In this document: piece by piece, positions 1-11,200 of the stretch
How positions within the stretch are numbered: the stretch's first letter is position 1
Layout: the number at the start of each line of letters is the position of its first letter
The notes under the pieces: generated by a model
What the model saw: the letters and a program-made list of their open reading frames with translations, nothing else
What the model was told of the DNA's origin: nothing
The model's database searches: none
Source: Glebionis coronaria
Taxonomy: Eukaryota; Streptophyta; Magnoliopsida; Asterales; Asteraceae
Direction of reading: 5' to 3'
Length of the DNA stretch: 64,000 nucleotides
Assembly (NCBI GenBank): GCA_025667525.1
Contig: CM046875.1
Location: 292,125,147-292,189,146, forward strand
Position numbers and translations under genes: made by a program

Positions 1-1757
1 GTATTTTTGTTGTGATTTAGGACGAAAATGTGAAAAGGGGAGAAAACACGGGCATTCACGGGCTTTTATCGAAGAAAAAGACAAAAGACGAAGTCAAGAA
101 ATCAAGAGTGCAAAAAGAACAGAAGTCCAAGACCAATTCTGAAGATTTATCGAATAAAAAGTCAAAAGACGGAAGTTTACTAAAAGCCGAAGAACTCAAG
201 TCTAATTTATTGAAAAATTTCAAGACGAGTTTATTAATCCCGAGACAAAGTCAAAAGTCGAAGAATTAAGAAGACAAGGACTTAATCATGCAATTAAAGA
301 AAGAAGAAATAGGGGAGGAAGCTTCCTAAGCACCTCCCTAATCTTCCTATAAATAGGCCTTAGTTCATTTCATTTCATTTTGTTGGCTAAGTGTGACAAT
401 TAGTCTTCCACCCTTTTAATTACTTGTTCTTTAAATTCATGTCAATTTAAATACATTATCTTGCACCTTAAATTCATTTAATTTCAAGTAAGTTTCCTTT
501 TAATTATTGTTAATCTTTACTTTTATTGTTAATCTCTTATCTTCCTTTCTTGTTTAATCTTTGATCTTTATGCTTTATTGTTTATGTTCATGTTCTTAAG
601 TTTTACTTAAATTGATTAAGTGGGTTTTGATTATTTTGATTATTATTGTTAGTGTTGTTGATTTGGATTGATAGGTTATTGTTATTAGATCATTTGTGAT
701 TAGTCCTGTTTAATCTTTTGGTTGATTTGGATTAGTTATTGTATAGATTCGTGTTATTTTTGTCCCGTGTTCTTCGTGACTATTTTTCCCATGTTTATTC
801 TGAATCAAGGGTTTCAAGCAGGTTGTTCCGAATCAAGGTGGTGTTGTGATTATTCCGAACCAAGCAAACATTCCACATAAGTGACATATTCCGGATCAGT
901 TTGTTATTCCGGATCAACAATTATTCCGAGTAAAGGGTGCTCATTCGGAACATTCCGGATCAGGGAACTCATTCGGAACATTCCGGATCACTGCTACATT
1001 TCGAACCAACTTGCATTCCGGATCAAGGTCGTTTATTCGGAATATTAAACATTCCGAATCAGTGAACATTCCGAATAAAGGCAGATATTCCGAACCAAGT
1101 ATTATATTCCGGATCAAGAACTTCTTCCGAATCAATGGTTGTTCATTCGGAACATTCCACATTCCGGATCAAGTGGGTGTTCATTCGGAATAACTTGTAT
1201 TCCGGATCAAGGAGTGTATTCGGAATATTCCAGATGAAGGTTCTGTTTAGTTATTCCGGTAAGTGTTTTGTCTTGATTATTCCGAACGAAGAAGAATTAT
1301 TTCGGGTGAAGGTGACATTTCGAACGAGTAATTATTCCGAGTGAAGTATTTTTAGTTTATTTTTAGTTTTAGTTTATTTTAAGTTTTAAGCTTTATTTTT
1401 CTCTCATTTTTCCTTAGTCGCACTTTAAGTTTACTTGCCTTAGATTTATTTTAAGCCTTGCCTTAGTTTAAGTTTTAGTTGCGTTTTAAGTTTGCCTTTA
1501 GGATAGTTTTAAGTTCGCGTTATTTACGTTAATTGCCTTTTACTTTTCGTCACGCTTTAAATTCTTGTCATTTATTTTAAATTAGATTTAGATTTATTTT
1601 TCTTGCCACTTACTTTAATAGTTTTTGCACCTTTAATTTTACTACAACGACACAACATTTGTTTCCACCAAAGACAGCTGAGTCGCACGTTAATCCAGTA
1701 ATCAATTTGATTAGACCACTTCAACGAACAATTTTCCTAACTAAAACCTAGTTATCA
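1..1757 (+). repeat. 5' LTR of element A (left end cut by window edge)
   Basis: Matches 19543-21299 almost base for base over the same length; by that alignment about 102 bases lie left of the window. It ends in TTATCA just before the PBS. A TATA box (TATAAATA) is at 348-355, preceded by a 12-bp palindrome AGGAAGCTTCCT near 317. The sequence downstream of the TATA box, including a TTCCGGAT-type array, should be in the transcribed leader. No gene is supported in it; the small ORFs are low-complexity. Confidence 0.9.
798..1343 (+). repeat. TTCCGGAT/TTCCGAAT motif array in LTR A (left copy)
   Basis: Degenerate array in which ATTCCGGATCA, ATTCGGAACATTCC and ATTCCGAATCA recur every 10-40 bases. 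Many junctions create GAA-two bases-TTC. The array lies about 450-1000 bases downstream of the TATA box, so it should be part of the transcript leader. The same kind of array occurs in A2 and in two places in the unrelated Copia element D. Confidence 0.85.
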
Positions 1758-1759
1758 AA

Positions 1760-1774
1760 TGGTGCCGCTGCCGG
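1760..1774 (+). other. Primer-binding site of element A (tRNA-Asp type)
   Basis: TGGTGCCGCTGCCGG begins two bases after the LTR end. It differs by one base from the PBS of element E (TGGCGCCGCTGCCGG), which fits the tRNA-Asp 3' end used by Athila elements (family knowledge). Confidence 0.8.
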
Positions 1775-2009
1775 CTCTTTTCGTAAATATTAACGGTTTT
1801 ATGTGAGAGACGCGTTGCTTTTTGGGATCCGTTCATTCGTGAGCGTTATTTTCTTGCTTAAAAATTTCAAAAAAACCTAAAAAATTAAAAATTGTAAAAA
1901 ATCCATAAAAACTAAAATATTTCAAAAATCCAAAAAGATTTTATTTTCTTTATAGTGTATATATATTCTCTTTGTGTTTGGTATTGTTTTCTTTTGCTTT
2001 CACAGGTGT
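1775..2009 (+). other. Untranslated leader of element A
   Basis: A/T-rich leader between PBS and gag, with an A-rich stretch at 1860-1935. It ends in a pyrimidine-rich run and CACAG at 2001-2005, four bases before the gag ATG, which resembles a plant 3' splice site. No coding signal. Confidence 0.6.
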
Positions 2010-2820
2010 ATGCGTACTAGATCTTCTACTTATCCAGAGCCCGAGATTCGTGAAGATTTAGCTATGGCAGGTGTGAACAACAACAATAATCCACCGCACC
2101 TCAACAATAACAACCACAATGTTCTTCCGCAGCCTGATGTTCGGACAATGGAGGAGCTTTGTCAACCCACAATGTTTGGACGAGGAGGACCGATTGCGCC
2201 GATGCAAATCACGGCTCCGGAGTTTTCGTTGAAGCATCACATGATACAACAAGTGCAAACAAATCCATTCCGCGGAATGCCTGATGATGATGCCAACAAA
2301 CACCTCGACAAATTCATTACTATTACCCAAAGCATGATGTTGCCCGGTGCTACTATGGATGTTCTTCGCCTTCAACTCTTCCCACATACTTTATCACACC
2401 ACGCCGAGAAATGGTTTGATCGTCTCCCGAAGAATTCCATTCATACTTGGGATGACATGACTCAACGCTTTTTGTCGCGCTACTTTCCACCATCCACTGT
2501 CACGAGCCTTCGAAATCAATCAGCGGTTTCATGCAAGAACCCGATGAATCTCTCTTTGATGCTTGGGAAAGATATAATGTCTTGATCGATCGTTGTCCAA
2601 ACCACAACATGCTCCCTGTGACCTTAATTGATACTTTCTACAACGGTTTGACTTTTCGTGATCGTGATACGATTAATGCAGCCGTTGGTGGCACATTTAT
2701 GAAACGAAGACCCGAGGAGTGTAGAGAGCTTATTGAGAACATGACTACTCATCACAAAAACTGGGATTCCTCCGCTTCTTCAAGGAACAACCCGAGATTC
2801 AATGTTTCTTCTACTTCAGC
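2010..2820 (+). pseudogene. gag: Element A gag, 5' part (frameshifted, split by element C)
   Basis: Encodes the capsid part of an Athila/Tat-type Gag, which assembles the virus-like particle around the genomic RNA. The ATG at 2010 starts MRTRSSTYPEPEIREDL, followed by an N-rich stretch and the retrotransposon gag domain (AEKWFDRLPKNSIHTWDDM, then LIDTFYNGLTFRDRDTINAA). A one-base frameshift near 2515-2525 moves the reading into a second frame (LFDAWERYNVLIDRC) that runs to the C insertion point. The frame resumes at 15020 once C and one TCAGC copy are removed. Compared with E, the order of domains is the same but the protein is clearly diverged. Confidence is high for family and low for any function now. 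Confidence 0.88.
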
Positions 2821-3565
2821 TGAAAGTCCCTAATCAATACAAGAAACCCTAATCTTAACTTAATCAACACAAGGTATTACTTTTCAAACGTAATCTTATT
2901 ATTGTATAATAAATAATTACAAGTGTTATGGATAACACAGTTTGATGACAATGTGTTGTGCACACTTTGAACAACTATAAACCCTAACTTATGAATACAG
3001 TCGTAGCTGTTTGATTCACTAAGTTATATGCAATAATGTTCTTAATATCTCAAAGTGTTAAACATTAATGCATGGATGCACATCCTATTTATAGTGTTAC
3101 GAGATTGACCTAAATAGTACTTGATGGTGACTATACAAGATTTTACAAGTTCCCACATCAGTCACATGATGTCCTTCTATTCTTGGTAGTCTTCCATTAT
3201 GCTTTAAGGAAACAGTTGTCAAAACAGTTTCCTTTTTCTTCATAGTCTCGAACACACAAATGGCATGTCCAAAGTGTGCTGAGAGTTATCAGGGTATTAC
3301 CACCCCTGTTAACTCTCAACCCCTCAGAGTCCCTGATACATCTTGGCTGTTATCCATCACAGCCAATGAGTATGTCTTTAGGTAATCTTCGACTTCCCTG
3401 ACAATGTCTCTGACATGGACTCCTCGGAGGTTGCTCACAGAGACTTGGATCTCTGTGAGTCTTGCGAAACTTGCCTGCCTCCTAGGCACAGGCAAGGGAC
3501 TATCTAACAGCCTAATTATGTTTAAATCAATGATCATGGAATCTAACAAGTTTAGATTCCCAACA
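2821..3565 (-). repeat. 3' LTR of element C
   Basis: On the minus strand it begins TGTTGGGAATC and ends GGGACTTTCA. It is the same length as the copy at 14270-15014. A minus-strand TATAAATA box is at 3086-3093. The purine-rich tract AAATAGGGGGAGAT abuts its 5' side. Confidence 0.93.
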
Positions 3566-3579
3566 ATCTCCCCCTATTT
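3566..3579 (-). other. Polypurine tract of element C
   Basis: On the minus strand AAATAGGGGGAGAT lies directly against the LTR start. It is the expected primer for plus-strand DNA synthesis. Confidence 0.88.
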
Positions 3580-3780
3580 AAACATAAATAATGCTAGATC
3601 TAACTAAGTTAAGGTAAGTGAGTTAACAGCTTCTTCTTACACATAACAGATCTAAACAAACATACCTCATGATTTTATTAAAACTTAAAGAAAATTACAA
3701 GTGCATTACATAAGCAAAATAAAAGATGAAGGTAAAAAGGGCTGTGAACATCTTCAATAGTCATAATTTTTAATTCTTTC
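3580..3780 (-). other. 3' untranslated stretch of element C
   Basis: About 200 bases between the stop of the third ORF and the PPT. A/T-rich, with no ORF or clear structure seen. Confidence 0.6.
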
Positions 3781-6030
3781 TTAAGCTTCATCCATGTCCA
3801 ATATGTTATCAATTTCATCCTGCAAAGTCTTTGCAAACCTTTTGGAATACTCTGAGTTGATCTTGAGTGACTTCTTATGACAGAGCAGCTGAATTGTTGA
3901 TGCTAAGCATAGCTCATCTTCCCTTTGAAAAGCATACTGGCAAGCCCTGTTCATGAATGACATTCCTCTTTCAGGCTCTGTGTATGTCTGACCATCAACA
4001 GGGCCAACAATACCATTGGGGAGGATCAAGTCCCTGTGCATGCCATCCACTTGAACATCTTCAGTAACAAAAGTTTCATTAACAATTTGTGAAATCCTTC
4101 TCCTTTTGTTGCCAGTCTTTGGGGGTTCTTGTTCAAAGAGCTGTGGTGGGGGATCAATCTTAAGTTTGGCAGCTGTTTCCTTGATCCAGGTAAACTTGGC
4201 CTTAAGAGTCTTAAGCATAAGAAAATTAGCCTGTCCAGTCTTTTTGGCAGCTAAGGCTTCAAGTTCGAACCATTCTGATAACCCAAGTGTCTTTAGCCTG
4301 AAGTTGTCAAACACATCCATATTTCCCTGTTGGTTTTCCCTCCATAAGATCATCTGTGGGGTGTTTGTGGATTTATGGATGGTGTATTTGAACTTGGTTA
4401 TCTTGCCAGGAGCATATTTGTGGTTCACGCAGGCATCATAGTCAGCTTTGACTTTCCTTAATGCCTCAGCGCGTTTTGTTTCCATTTCCCTCAACCTTTG
4501 TTTTTGTTTTTCTCTTTCAGGTGGTGTCATCTTCCTCAGAGTAGCTTCATTCAATTCTTTGGCTGTCTTGAGTTCATTTAATCTTTTGAATTCCCCAGCC
4601 TGTTTCTCTATTTTTTCAGGGGTTAAAGGAATCTCATCAGAAGGTGTAAAGGTTGAGAATTGGGAAAGGTCTGTTGTGGATCCTCCTATCTCTAGCATCG
4701 CAGCTATTTTCTTGAGTTTGGTGTCAATGTCAACCAACACTATCTCTTTTCCTTTCTTCGAGACAGAGGACTCCACACTTATGTTTTTCAAAACATCAGC
4801 TCTTTTGATAAATGTCGTCTGAGCCTGAGTTTGAATTGATTTAGGGAGGGAGCTAACAGTGAACTTTAGCTTCTTGGTAGATGGTTCATCATCATCCCCA
4901 GGCTTGCTGTTGTTAACCAAAACCAGAGACTTTGATGAGTCAGCTCCATCTTGAGATTGTTGCTCCCCCTGAGTATTATCCTCATCATCATGTATTGTGA
5001 TAGGTGTGATGACTTGGAGAGGAACAGGTGTAATGGTGGGGTTAGCTGATGATGAGCCTTGTTTAGCAGATGCAAGGCTGAGTGATGTATCTTTCTCCCC
5101 CTCACGTTCATCCTGGCTTCGAAGACGTTTGGATGAACGTGCTTGAAAATGCCTTGCAATCTGTTCGACAGAGGCAGCCATAGAACGTTGTCTTTTCCTT
5201 GAAGCCCTGGCAATCTTCAGCAGGAGGTTGGCATTTGCATTAGTATTTGCCTGAACACGATTGACAATAAAATTAGCATGACGGTATTGCCTGTTGCGAT
5301 CGGCATCAAATTGCCTGTGCGTGGTGAGCTCATGTTCATGGAACATGGCAGGGACTGCTGAGTCAATGGCATCTTTTATTCTTGTTGAAAGGTGAATGAG
5401 TCCTTGGGCTACACCTCTTCTTGCACCATCCTGAATAGGCTCAGTAACCGCCTCAGTCACAGCCTTTTTTATGATGCCAGGAAATGTCACAGTGAAGTTG
5501 TGCCTTTCAGACTTGATCACATCCAGCTTTCTTGATAACCGCTCAATATCTGATTGATGATGAATAGGCTGAAGATTCTTGATATTGAGGCTTTGCTGAG
5601 CATAGTCATCCCCCCTTGGTAAAAGATCATAGTTAGTCTGGGCAGGATGATCAAACAAGAGAAATTCTGCTGTTGGATCATAAGTTGGTCTTTGGAATAC
5701 TGTTGTTGTTGAGGTAGTAGAGTTTGGAGTATCAACAGCATCCTTGGGAGGAGAAGTCTTATTTTCAGCTGGTGTGGACACAGCTATTTCTTTGGGAGGA
5801 GAGACAGACAGCTGGTCTTCCTCATCTTCTTTATCCTCTTCATCGAACATCCCTTTAGGGAATTCATCGTCAGGCATGGACTCAATATCAGAGACATAAT
5901 CTTCCAATGATAGCATTTCATCATCAGCATTTAACAGAGGCTCTTCATCATTAGGTATGTCTTGATTCATTGTATCAGCCTCCTTGTCTTGTTGTACCTG
6001 AGATTCGATGACTGGTTGTACAATTTCAGC
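3781..6030 (-). CDS. Element C third ORF, exon 2 (about 750 codons, open)
   Basis: C-terminal two thirds of an extra protein encoded after pol. The exon starts AEIVQPVIESQ directly after a TTTGCAG acceptor and stays open to the TAA at 3781. Visible parts in order: an acidic start (DEEPLLNADDEMLSLEDY), a central helical region with basic clusters (SRKRQRSM, SSKRLRSQ), a charged stretch likely to form coiled coil (REKQKQRLREMETKRAEALRK), and a C-terminal domain with FKYTIHKSTNTPQMILWREN and basic GNKRRRISQ. No signal peptide or membrane segment is visible, so an envelope role is not supported. Similar unnamed proteins are, from memory, common beside Asteraceae Copia elements. Function unknown. 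Joining to exon 1 is in phase 0 (DISQ to AEIV). Confidence 0.75.
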   Translation of the reverse strand, partial: AEIVQPVIESQVQQDKEADTMNQDIPNDEEPLLNADDEMLSLEDYVSDIESMPDDEFPKGMFDEEDKEDEEDQLSVSPPKEIAVSTPAENKTSPPKDAVDTPNSTTSTTTVFQRPTYDPTAEFLLFDHPAQTNYDLLPRGDDYAQQSLNIKNLQPIHHQSDIERLSRKLDVIKSERHNFTVTFPGIIKKAVTEAVTEPIQDGARRGVAQGLIHLSTRIKDAIDSAVPAMFHEHELTTHRQFDADRNRQYRHANFIVNRVQANTNANANLLLKIARASRKRQRSMAASVEQIARHFQARSSKRLRSQDEREGEKDTSLSLASAKQGSSSANPTITPVPLQVITPITIHDDEDNTQGEQQSQDGADSSKSLVLVNNSKPGDDDEPSTKKLKFTVSSLPKSIQTQAQTTFIKRADVLKNISVESSVSKKGKEIVLVDIDTKLKKIAAMLEIGGSTTDLSQFSTFTPSDEIPLTPEKIEKQAGEFKRLNELKTAKELNEATLRKMTPPEREKQKQRLREMETKRAEALRKVKADYDACVNHKYAPGKITKFKYTIHKSTNTPQMILWRENQQGNMDVFDNFRLKTLGLSEWFELEALAAKKTGQANFLMLKTLKAKFTWIKETAAKLKIDPPPQLFEQEPPKTGNKRRRISQIVNETFVTEDVQVDGMHRDLILPNGIVGPVDGQTYTEPERGMSFMNRACQYAFQREDELCLASTIQLLCHKKSLKINSEYSKRFAKTLQDEIDNILDMDEA

Positions 6031-6763
6031 CTGCAAATTGTTTCAATTAGTAACAAGGAAAAAGATAAGGGGAATGGTCGCCATTTCGCTGTTCTAGAGA
6101 GGCTGAGGCTGATTACTCAGCCACTCCAAAGGATAAATCCTTGGGATTATTTTAAGTGTGAAAAAAAAATATGGTTAATGATCGCCATTCGCTGCCCCTA
6201 GGAAAGCTGAGTATGATTATTCAGCCCCCCCAAAAGGTTAAAACCTTTGGGACTCTTTTGATTGTGAGACATATGTTGGTTATGGATCGCCATTCGCTGC
6301 CCCTAGGAAAGCTGAGTGTGATTATTCAGCCCCCCCAAAAGGTTAAGAACCTTTGGGACTCTTTTAAGAGTGAAACATATGTGGTTAAAGGTCGCCTGTT
6401 ACGCTGCCCCTAGGAAAGCTGAGGGTGATGATTCAGCTCCCCCTGAAAGGACAAATCCTTTGGGACTCTTTTAAGGAGGGAACCAAGAGGCTGTGTGAAG
6501 TACAGCTGATCAAGGTTGAGACATTAGTGTATTGAGATTGTTGTTAGCCTGAATACTGTCTAGAGGGTGCAGGGTCATCGGGGTGCTTTATAAACATAAA
6601 TGAATCATTCCCTGGTGCAAAGACAGGGTGTACAGAAGTCTTAAAGGATTCTAAGTGCATTGACAGACTTCTATGGGTCGAGGATTACCCTAACTTCACC
6701 ACTCTCTCCTACAGACAAATGAGAGTGGCTGCTTGTGAACCTCTAAAAATGTACACTGATTAC
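6031..6763 (-). other. Predicted intron in element C third ORF
   Basis: On the minus strand the donor is CAG/GTAATC (exon ends at 6764) and the acceptor is CAATTTGCAG/GCTG (exon starts at 6030). Both exons are in phase 0, so removing 733 bases gives one continuous frame; unspliced, the frame stops at 6743. Most of the intron is four tandem hairpin-rich repeats. The call rests on splice consensus and frame only, with no transcript evidence. A retained intron implies that unspliced RNA is what gets reverse-transcribed. Confidence 0.68.
6078..6490 (-). repeat. Four tandem ~105-bp hairpin repeats in the intron of C
   Basis: Units begin at TCGCC motifs at 6078, 6182, 6287 and 6392 (spacing 104-105 bases). 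Each holds two inverted repeats on the plus-strand reading: GCTGA...TCAGC, and CCAAA-GGTT...AACC-TTTGG (units 2, 3) or GGA...TCC variants (units 1, 4). The stem change is compensatory, T:A to A:T. Units 2 and 3 are the most alike. Confidence 0.85.
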
Positions 6764-7906
6764 CTGTGAGATATCAGCTGGATCAGGCTGGTTTCCTGTC
6801 CTCTCAGCTGACTTTGAGACACTAGACTCCTGTTGTTTGTCAGCAGATAAATCTGAATCAACAAGAGTATCTGGACTAGAGGAGGTGTCAGTCTTCTTTC
6901 CCTTGGCCTTAGAAACAGCTTTGGAGTGGGAAGAAGAGGGGATTTTCTTCTTATTAGGCTGTTGGCCAGAAGAAGCCTTGGACTTAGTAGTGTGCTGCCC
7001 AGAGGTCAAAGACTTAGACTTGCCAGCAGCACTAGAAGTATTCACCTTCTCAGAAGAAGGGAGCAAGGGCTTCTCAGCGGTTGGTACTTGGTTGGCCACA
7101 TTCATCATATGAGCGGTGACAGGGACATCTTCAGCTCCTATTTCTTTGTAGATGGCACATGTGATGTGGTAGGGCTTAAGAGCAGTCAAGGCCTTGTTGT
7201 GGTAGTTGTCTCCCAGCAGGCTTTCGAAGATCAGAGACAGGAAGCGCACATATCAGATATTCTTTTCCCTGACCTGATTTCTTCCCTTCAGCTGTTCTAC
7301 AAGGTTGGAGAAGAGAATGCTTCCAACGTCAACATCAGCTCCCCAGATTAATCCATAAGCAATAGCCTGATGGTTGAAAGACATATGATCCTGTGATCCA
7401 TGCATTCCTCCCAGGGATTTAACAATGTGGGTGAAGAGGACACGCCACATGGGAGTTAAATACTTAATCTTCAGAGGAGATTTGGAGAGGACCTCAGCTG
7501 GTGTAAGGGAAGGGTTTACATCATGGCAAGGGTTGAGTGTGGCCAGGGCTTCTTTGACAGCCTTTTTATCAACTACCTTCAGGCATTCATCTCCATGCTT
7601 CAATTCCGCCACACTTGAGAAATATTTAAGTGAGAAGGCGAATGGGTGTTCATTGCATGAAAGGCTAAAAGTTATGGTGTCATCAACTACCTCAGCAGAG
7701 TACCAGAATTCCCTAAGGTATTCTTGGTAAAAGGTGGAAGGGGATTTGGTAAAGGCTTCACATAGGTCACAATTCTGCATGAAACTGACCAGATCTGAAT
7801 AGGTGCTATTTGGGGCCTTAATCCATCCAATGGCGTTGTTGGAGGCGAGGATGCTTTCGTTGATTTCGAAGTTAACATTTGCGGCTTTAGGAACTGAAAA
7901 CGCCAT
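6764..7906 (-). pseudogene. Element C third ORF, exon 1 (one in-frame TGA)
   Basis: N-terminal part of the extra protein. The start is the ATG at 7906 (MAFSVPKAANVNF), in a favourable ATCCATGGCG context after a pyrimidine-rich leader. Residues about 50-215 form a folded-looking domain with EFWYSAEVVDDTITFSL and TPMWRVLFTHIVKSLGG. It corresponds to EFWATKERTSNKITFSL and QPWKAIFGILSRCL in the third ORF of element D. One TGA at 7250-7252 breaks it and fits CGA-to-TGA. After it come residues rich in Ser, Thr and Lys (KKKIPSSSHSKAVSKAKGKK), then PADISQ at the splice donor. Function unknown; it recalls retroelement-borne unnamed proteins of Asteraceae (memory). Confidence 0.75.
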
Positions 7907-8246
7907 GGATTCGAGGTTGAAGGTGAAATAAAATGGAGGATGGTTAAGAGAGATAAGAACTTAGAGAGAGAAGTAGATTTGAGAATGGTGGTGGGTGAGA
8001 AGAGAAAAGAGACAATATATATTCAAACTAAGTGAACAGTTATTCAACCGTATTAAATGCAAGGTGCGAAAATGACTGCTCAAGTGGGTCCCCTTGACCT
8101 TTCAAAAAAGTTTGTCTCCTCGTTATCCGAAAAATAAATGATTAAATATTTGAGAATGTTTTTTGCATTTACTTGGAAAGTAACTACCTAGTTTCATGTG
8201 AAAAACATTTAATATAGAATCAATCATTTAATGAACACATTTAATA
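7907..8246 (-). other. Spacer between pol and third ORF of element C
   Basis: 340 non-coding bases. The part next to the third ORF is CT-rich and contains the TATA-like motif. The part next to pol is A/T-rich with nothing recognisable. Confidence 0.6.
8015..8022 (-). promoter_or_regulatory. Possible TATA box of an internal promoter before C third ORF
   Basis: AATATATATT on the minus strand is followed by a pyrimidine-rich stretch (TCTCTTTTCTCTTCTCACCC) about 25-35 bases downstream, where transcription could start, then a CT-rich leader of about 80-100 bases to the ATG at 7906. This arrangement is typical of plant genes. It is separate from the LTR promoter. Inference only. Confidence 0.45.
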
Positions 8247-11200
8247 TCAAGCCACAGGCTTTGAGATATTGAGCATCCCTAGCTCAGCAACTAGCTTGTT
8301 GAACGAAGGTTCAGCCAAAGGCTTTGTAAAGATATCAGCTAGTTGCAGCTCTGTGGGAACAAAATGCAGCTCAAAATCCCCCTTCATTATATGATCCCTG
8401 ATAAAATGATACCTGATATCAATGTGTTTGGTACGAGAGTGAAGAACAGGGTTGTTGGATATGGCAATGGCGCTGGTGTTATCACAAAAGATTGGCACTT
8501 TGTCATATAAAATTTCATAGTCAGCTAATTGACTTTTCATCCAGAGCATCTGAGCACAACAGCTGGCTGCAGCGACATATTCTGCTTCAGCTGAAGACAT
8601 AGCCACAGAGTTTTGCTACTTAGCACTCCATCCAACAAATTTTCCTCCTAGGATTTGACAGCTTCCTGAAGTGCTTTTCTTGTCAATACAGCATCCAGCA
8701 TAGTCTGAATCTGAATAGGCCTTGAGATCAAAGCCTGATTCCTTTGGATACCATAGGCCTAGGGATGGTGTTCCTTTGAGATACCTGAAAATTCTCTTAA
8801 CAGCCACTAGATGGGATTCTTTTTTGGTTAGCTTGGTACCTTGCACAGAGACATGTGGAGAATTGGATATCTGGACGACTAGCTGTTAGATACATGAGTG
8901 ACCCAATCATGCCTCTATATAAAGTCTCATTCACAGAGACCCCTGACTCATCAGGGCCCAAGTTGTTTGGTGGAAGCATAGGGCATTTCACTGATGCACA
9001 ATCAGCTAAGTCATATTTTTTAAGTAAATCCTTAACATACTTTTCTTGACAAATTGAAATATCCTTAGGACATTGTTTAATTTGAAAGCCTAAAAAGTAA
9101 GTTAATTCACCCATCATACTCATCTCATATTTCTTGGTCATTAATTTAGCAAAACGTTTACTAAGATTGACATTTGTTGACCCAAAGATGATATCATCCA
9201 CATAAATCTGCACAATGACGAAATCACTCTTATCCTTGAAGGTAAAGAGTGTTTTATCAATAGAACCCCTGACAAATTTATTTTCAGTTAAGAAATTTGA
9301 AAGAGTTTCATATCATGCTCTTGGAGCTTGTTTCAGCCCATACATTGCCTTGTGAAGTCTGTACACATGGTTGGGAAACTCGCTGTTCTCAAATCCTTCA
9401 GGTTGTGCAACATACACTTCCTCAGCCAATTCACCATTGAGGAATGCACTCTTTACATCCATCTGATACATAGTGATGTTCATATAGGCAGCATAAGCAA
9501 GGAAGATTCTGATGGCTTCAAGTCTAGCAACTGGAGCAAATGTTTCATCATAATCAATTCCTTCAGTCTGAGAGAACCCCTGTGCTACCAGTCTGGCCTT
9601 GTTCCTGATGATGTTCCCAATTTCATCCATCTTATTTCTATAGATCCATCTAGTGCCTGTGATATTCTTTCCAGGTGGAGCTGGCACTAGTGTCCATACT
9701 TTGTTCCTTTTGAACTGATTGATTTCTTCTTGCATAGCAGCTACCCATCCTTCTTCTACCAGAGCCTCAGCTACTCTTTTAGGCTCAATTTGTGAGAGAA
9801 ATTCAGCAAAGAGACATTCATTGGCTGAGGCCGACTCGGAGTCTTGGATTCGCTGTCTAGTTGTTACCCCTGCATTTGGTTCCCCAATAATGTTAACAAG
9901 AAGAATGTGTTGATCTCTTGACCACTTATTTTGAGGAGCTGGGGACTCAAGGATAGGTGCACTTGTGGGCACAGCTGGTACAATTTGAGTTTCATCCTGC
10001 TGACTAGGAGGGCTTTCTTCAAAGACTACTTCAGTGTCAGAGTCTTCTTCAGCCATATCAAAGGGTGCTATTTCATTATCAGTAGGAGAATCTTCAGGGA
10101 TTTGAAGAATTGGTGAGTCATCAATAGCATGAGAAGGACCATCAGAGATTTGAGGTTCTTCTTCATCAAGTTCCTGATAGGTAGAAACTTCTATGTTGTG
10201 AGTAGACAGAGGGTCAAAGGAAGGGACATAAGGAGTGAGAGTGTTGGAGTGATGATGACTGGTAGGTCTGGGTCTGGTGAACTCATCACTTGGGAAAGAA
10301 ACATTTTCATTAAAATCAACTTCATCACCCTCTGTTCCTGTTCTCTGTATGACTTCATCATCTTCATTGAATCTAACATGGAATGTTTCTTCTACTTCTT
10401 ATCTTCTGATGTTGAATACTCTGAAAGCTTTGGCTGTTGGAGAGTATCCCAAGAAGAAACCATCATCAGCTTTTTCATCAAACTTTCCAAGTTTATCCCT
10501 GTAGTTATAAATAAACACAGGGCATCCTAACACTTGAAAATAACTGACATCTGGAGATCTTTTTCTGAAAACTTCATAGGAAGTTTTACCATGTCTTTTG
10601 ACAATGATTGATCTGTTTTGTGTGTAGCAGGCAGTGTGAACAGCTTCTCCCCAAAATTGCTTTGGTAAGGCTGCACCATTTAACATAGTTCTTGCTGCTT
10701 CAATTAAAGTCTTGTTTCTTCTTTCAGCCACACCATTTTGTTCAGGGGTGCCAGCTGAAGAGAAGTTCTGTGAAATCCCCTTTTCATCACAAAAAGATTC
10801 AAGTTGATGATTTTTGAATTCAGTACCATTATCACTTCTTAGATCTTTGACTCTAACATCATTCATATTTTCAACCTATCTGATGAAGGACATGATGGTT
10901 TTAGCTGCATCACTTTTCCTTCTGAGGAAGAACACCCATGTGTATCTTGAAAATTCATCAACTATGACCAAGGTGTATTTGTTGTGATTAATGGTCTGAG
11001 GTTTGACAGGCCCAAACAAATCCATGTGAAGGAGATGTAAGCACTTGTCAATAGAGAATAATTGCCTAGTCTTGAATGAAGACCTGTGATGCTTTCCTTT
11101 GACATAGGCAGAACAAGTCTTGTCTTTGGAAAACATTACTGAAGGTAGACCAGCAACCAAGTTTTGAGTGGCTATCTTGTTGATGTTCTTGAAGTTGAGA

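Noticed and set aside
3781..7906. Third ORF of C as an envelope gene
   Set aside because: No signal peptide, membrane span or cleavage site is visible. Position alone is not enough.
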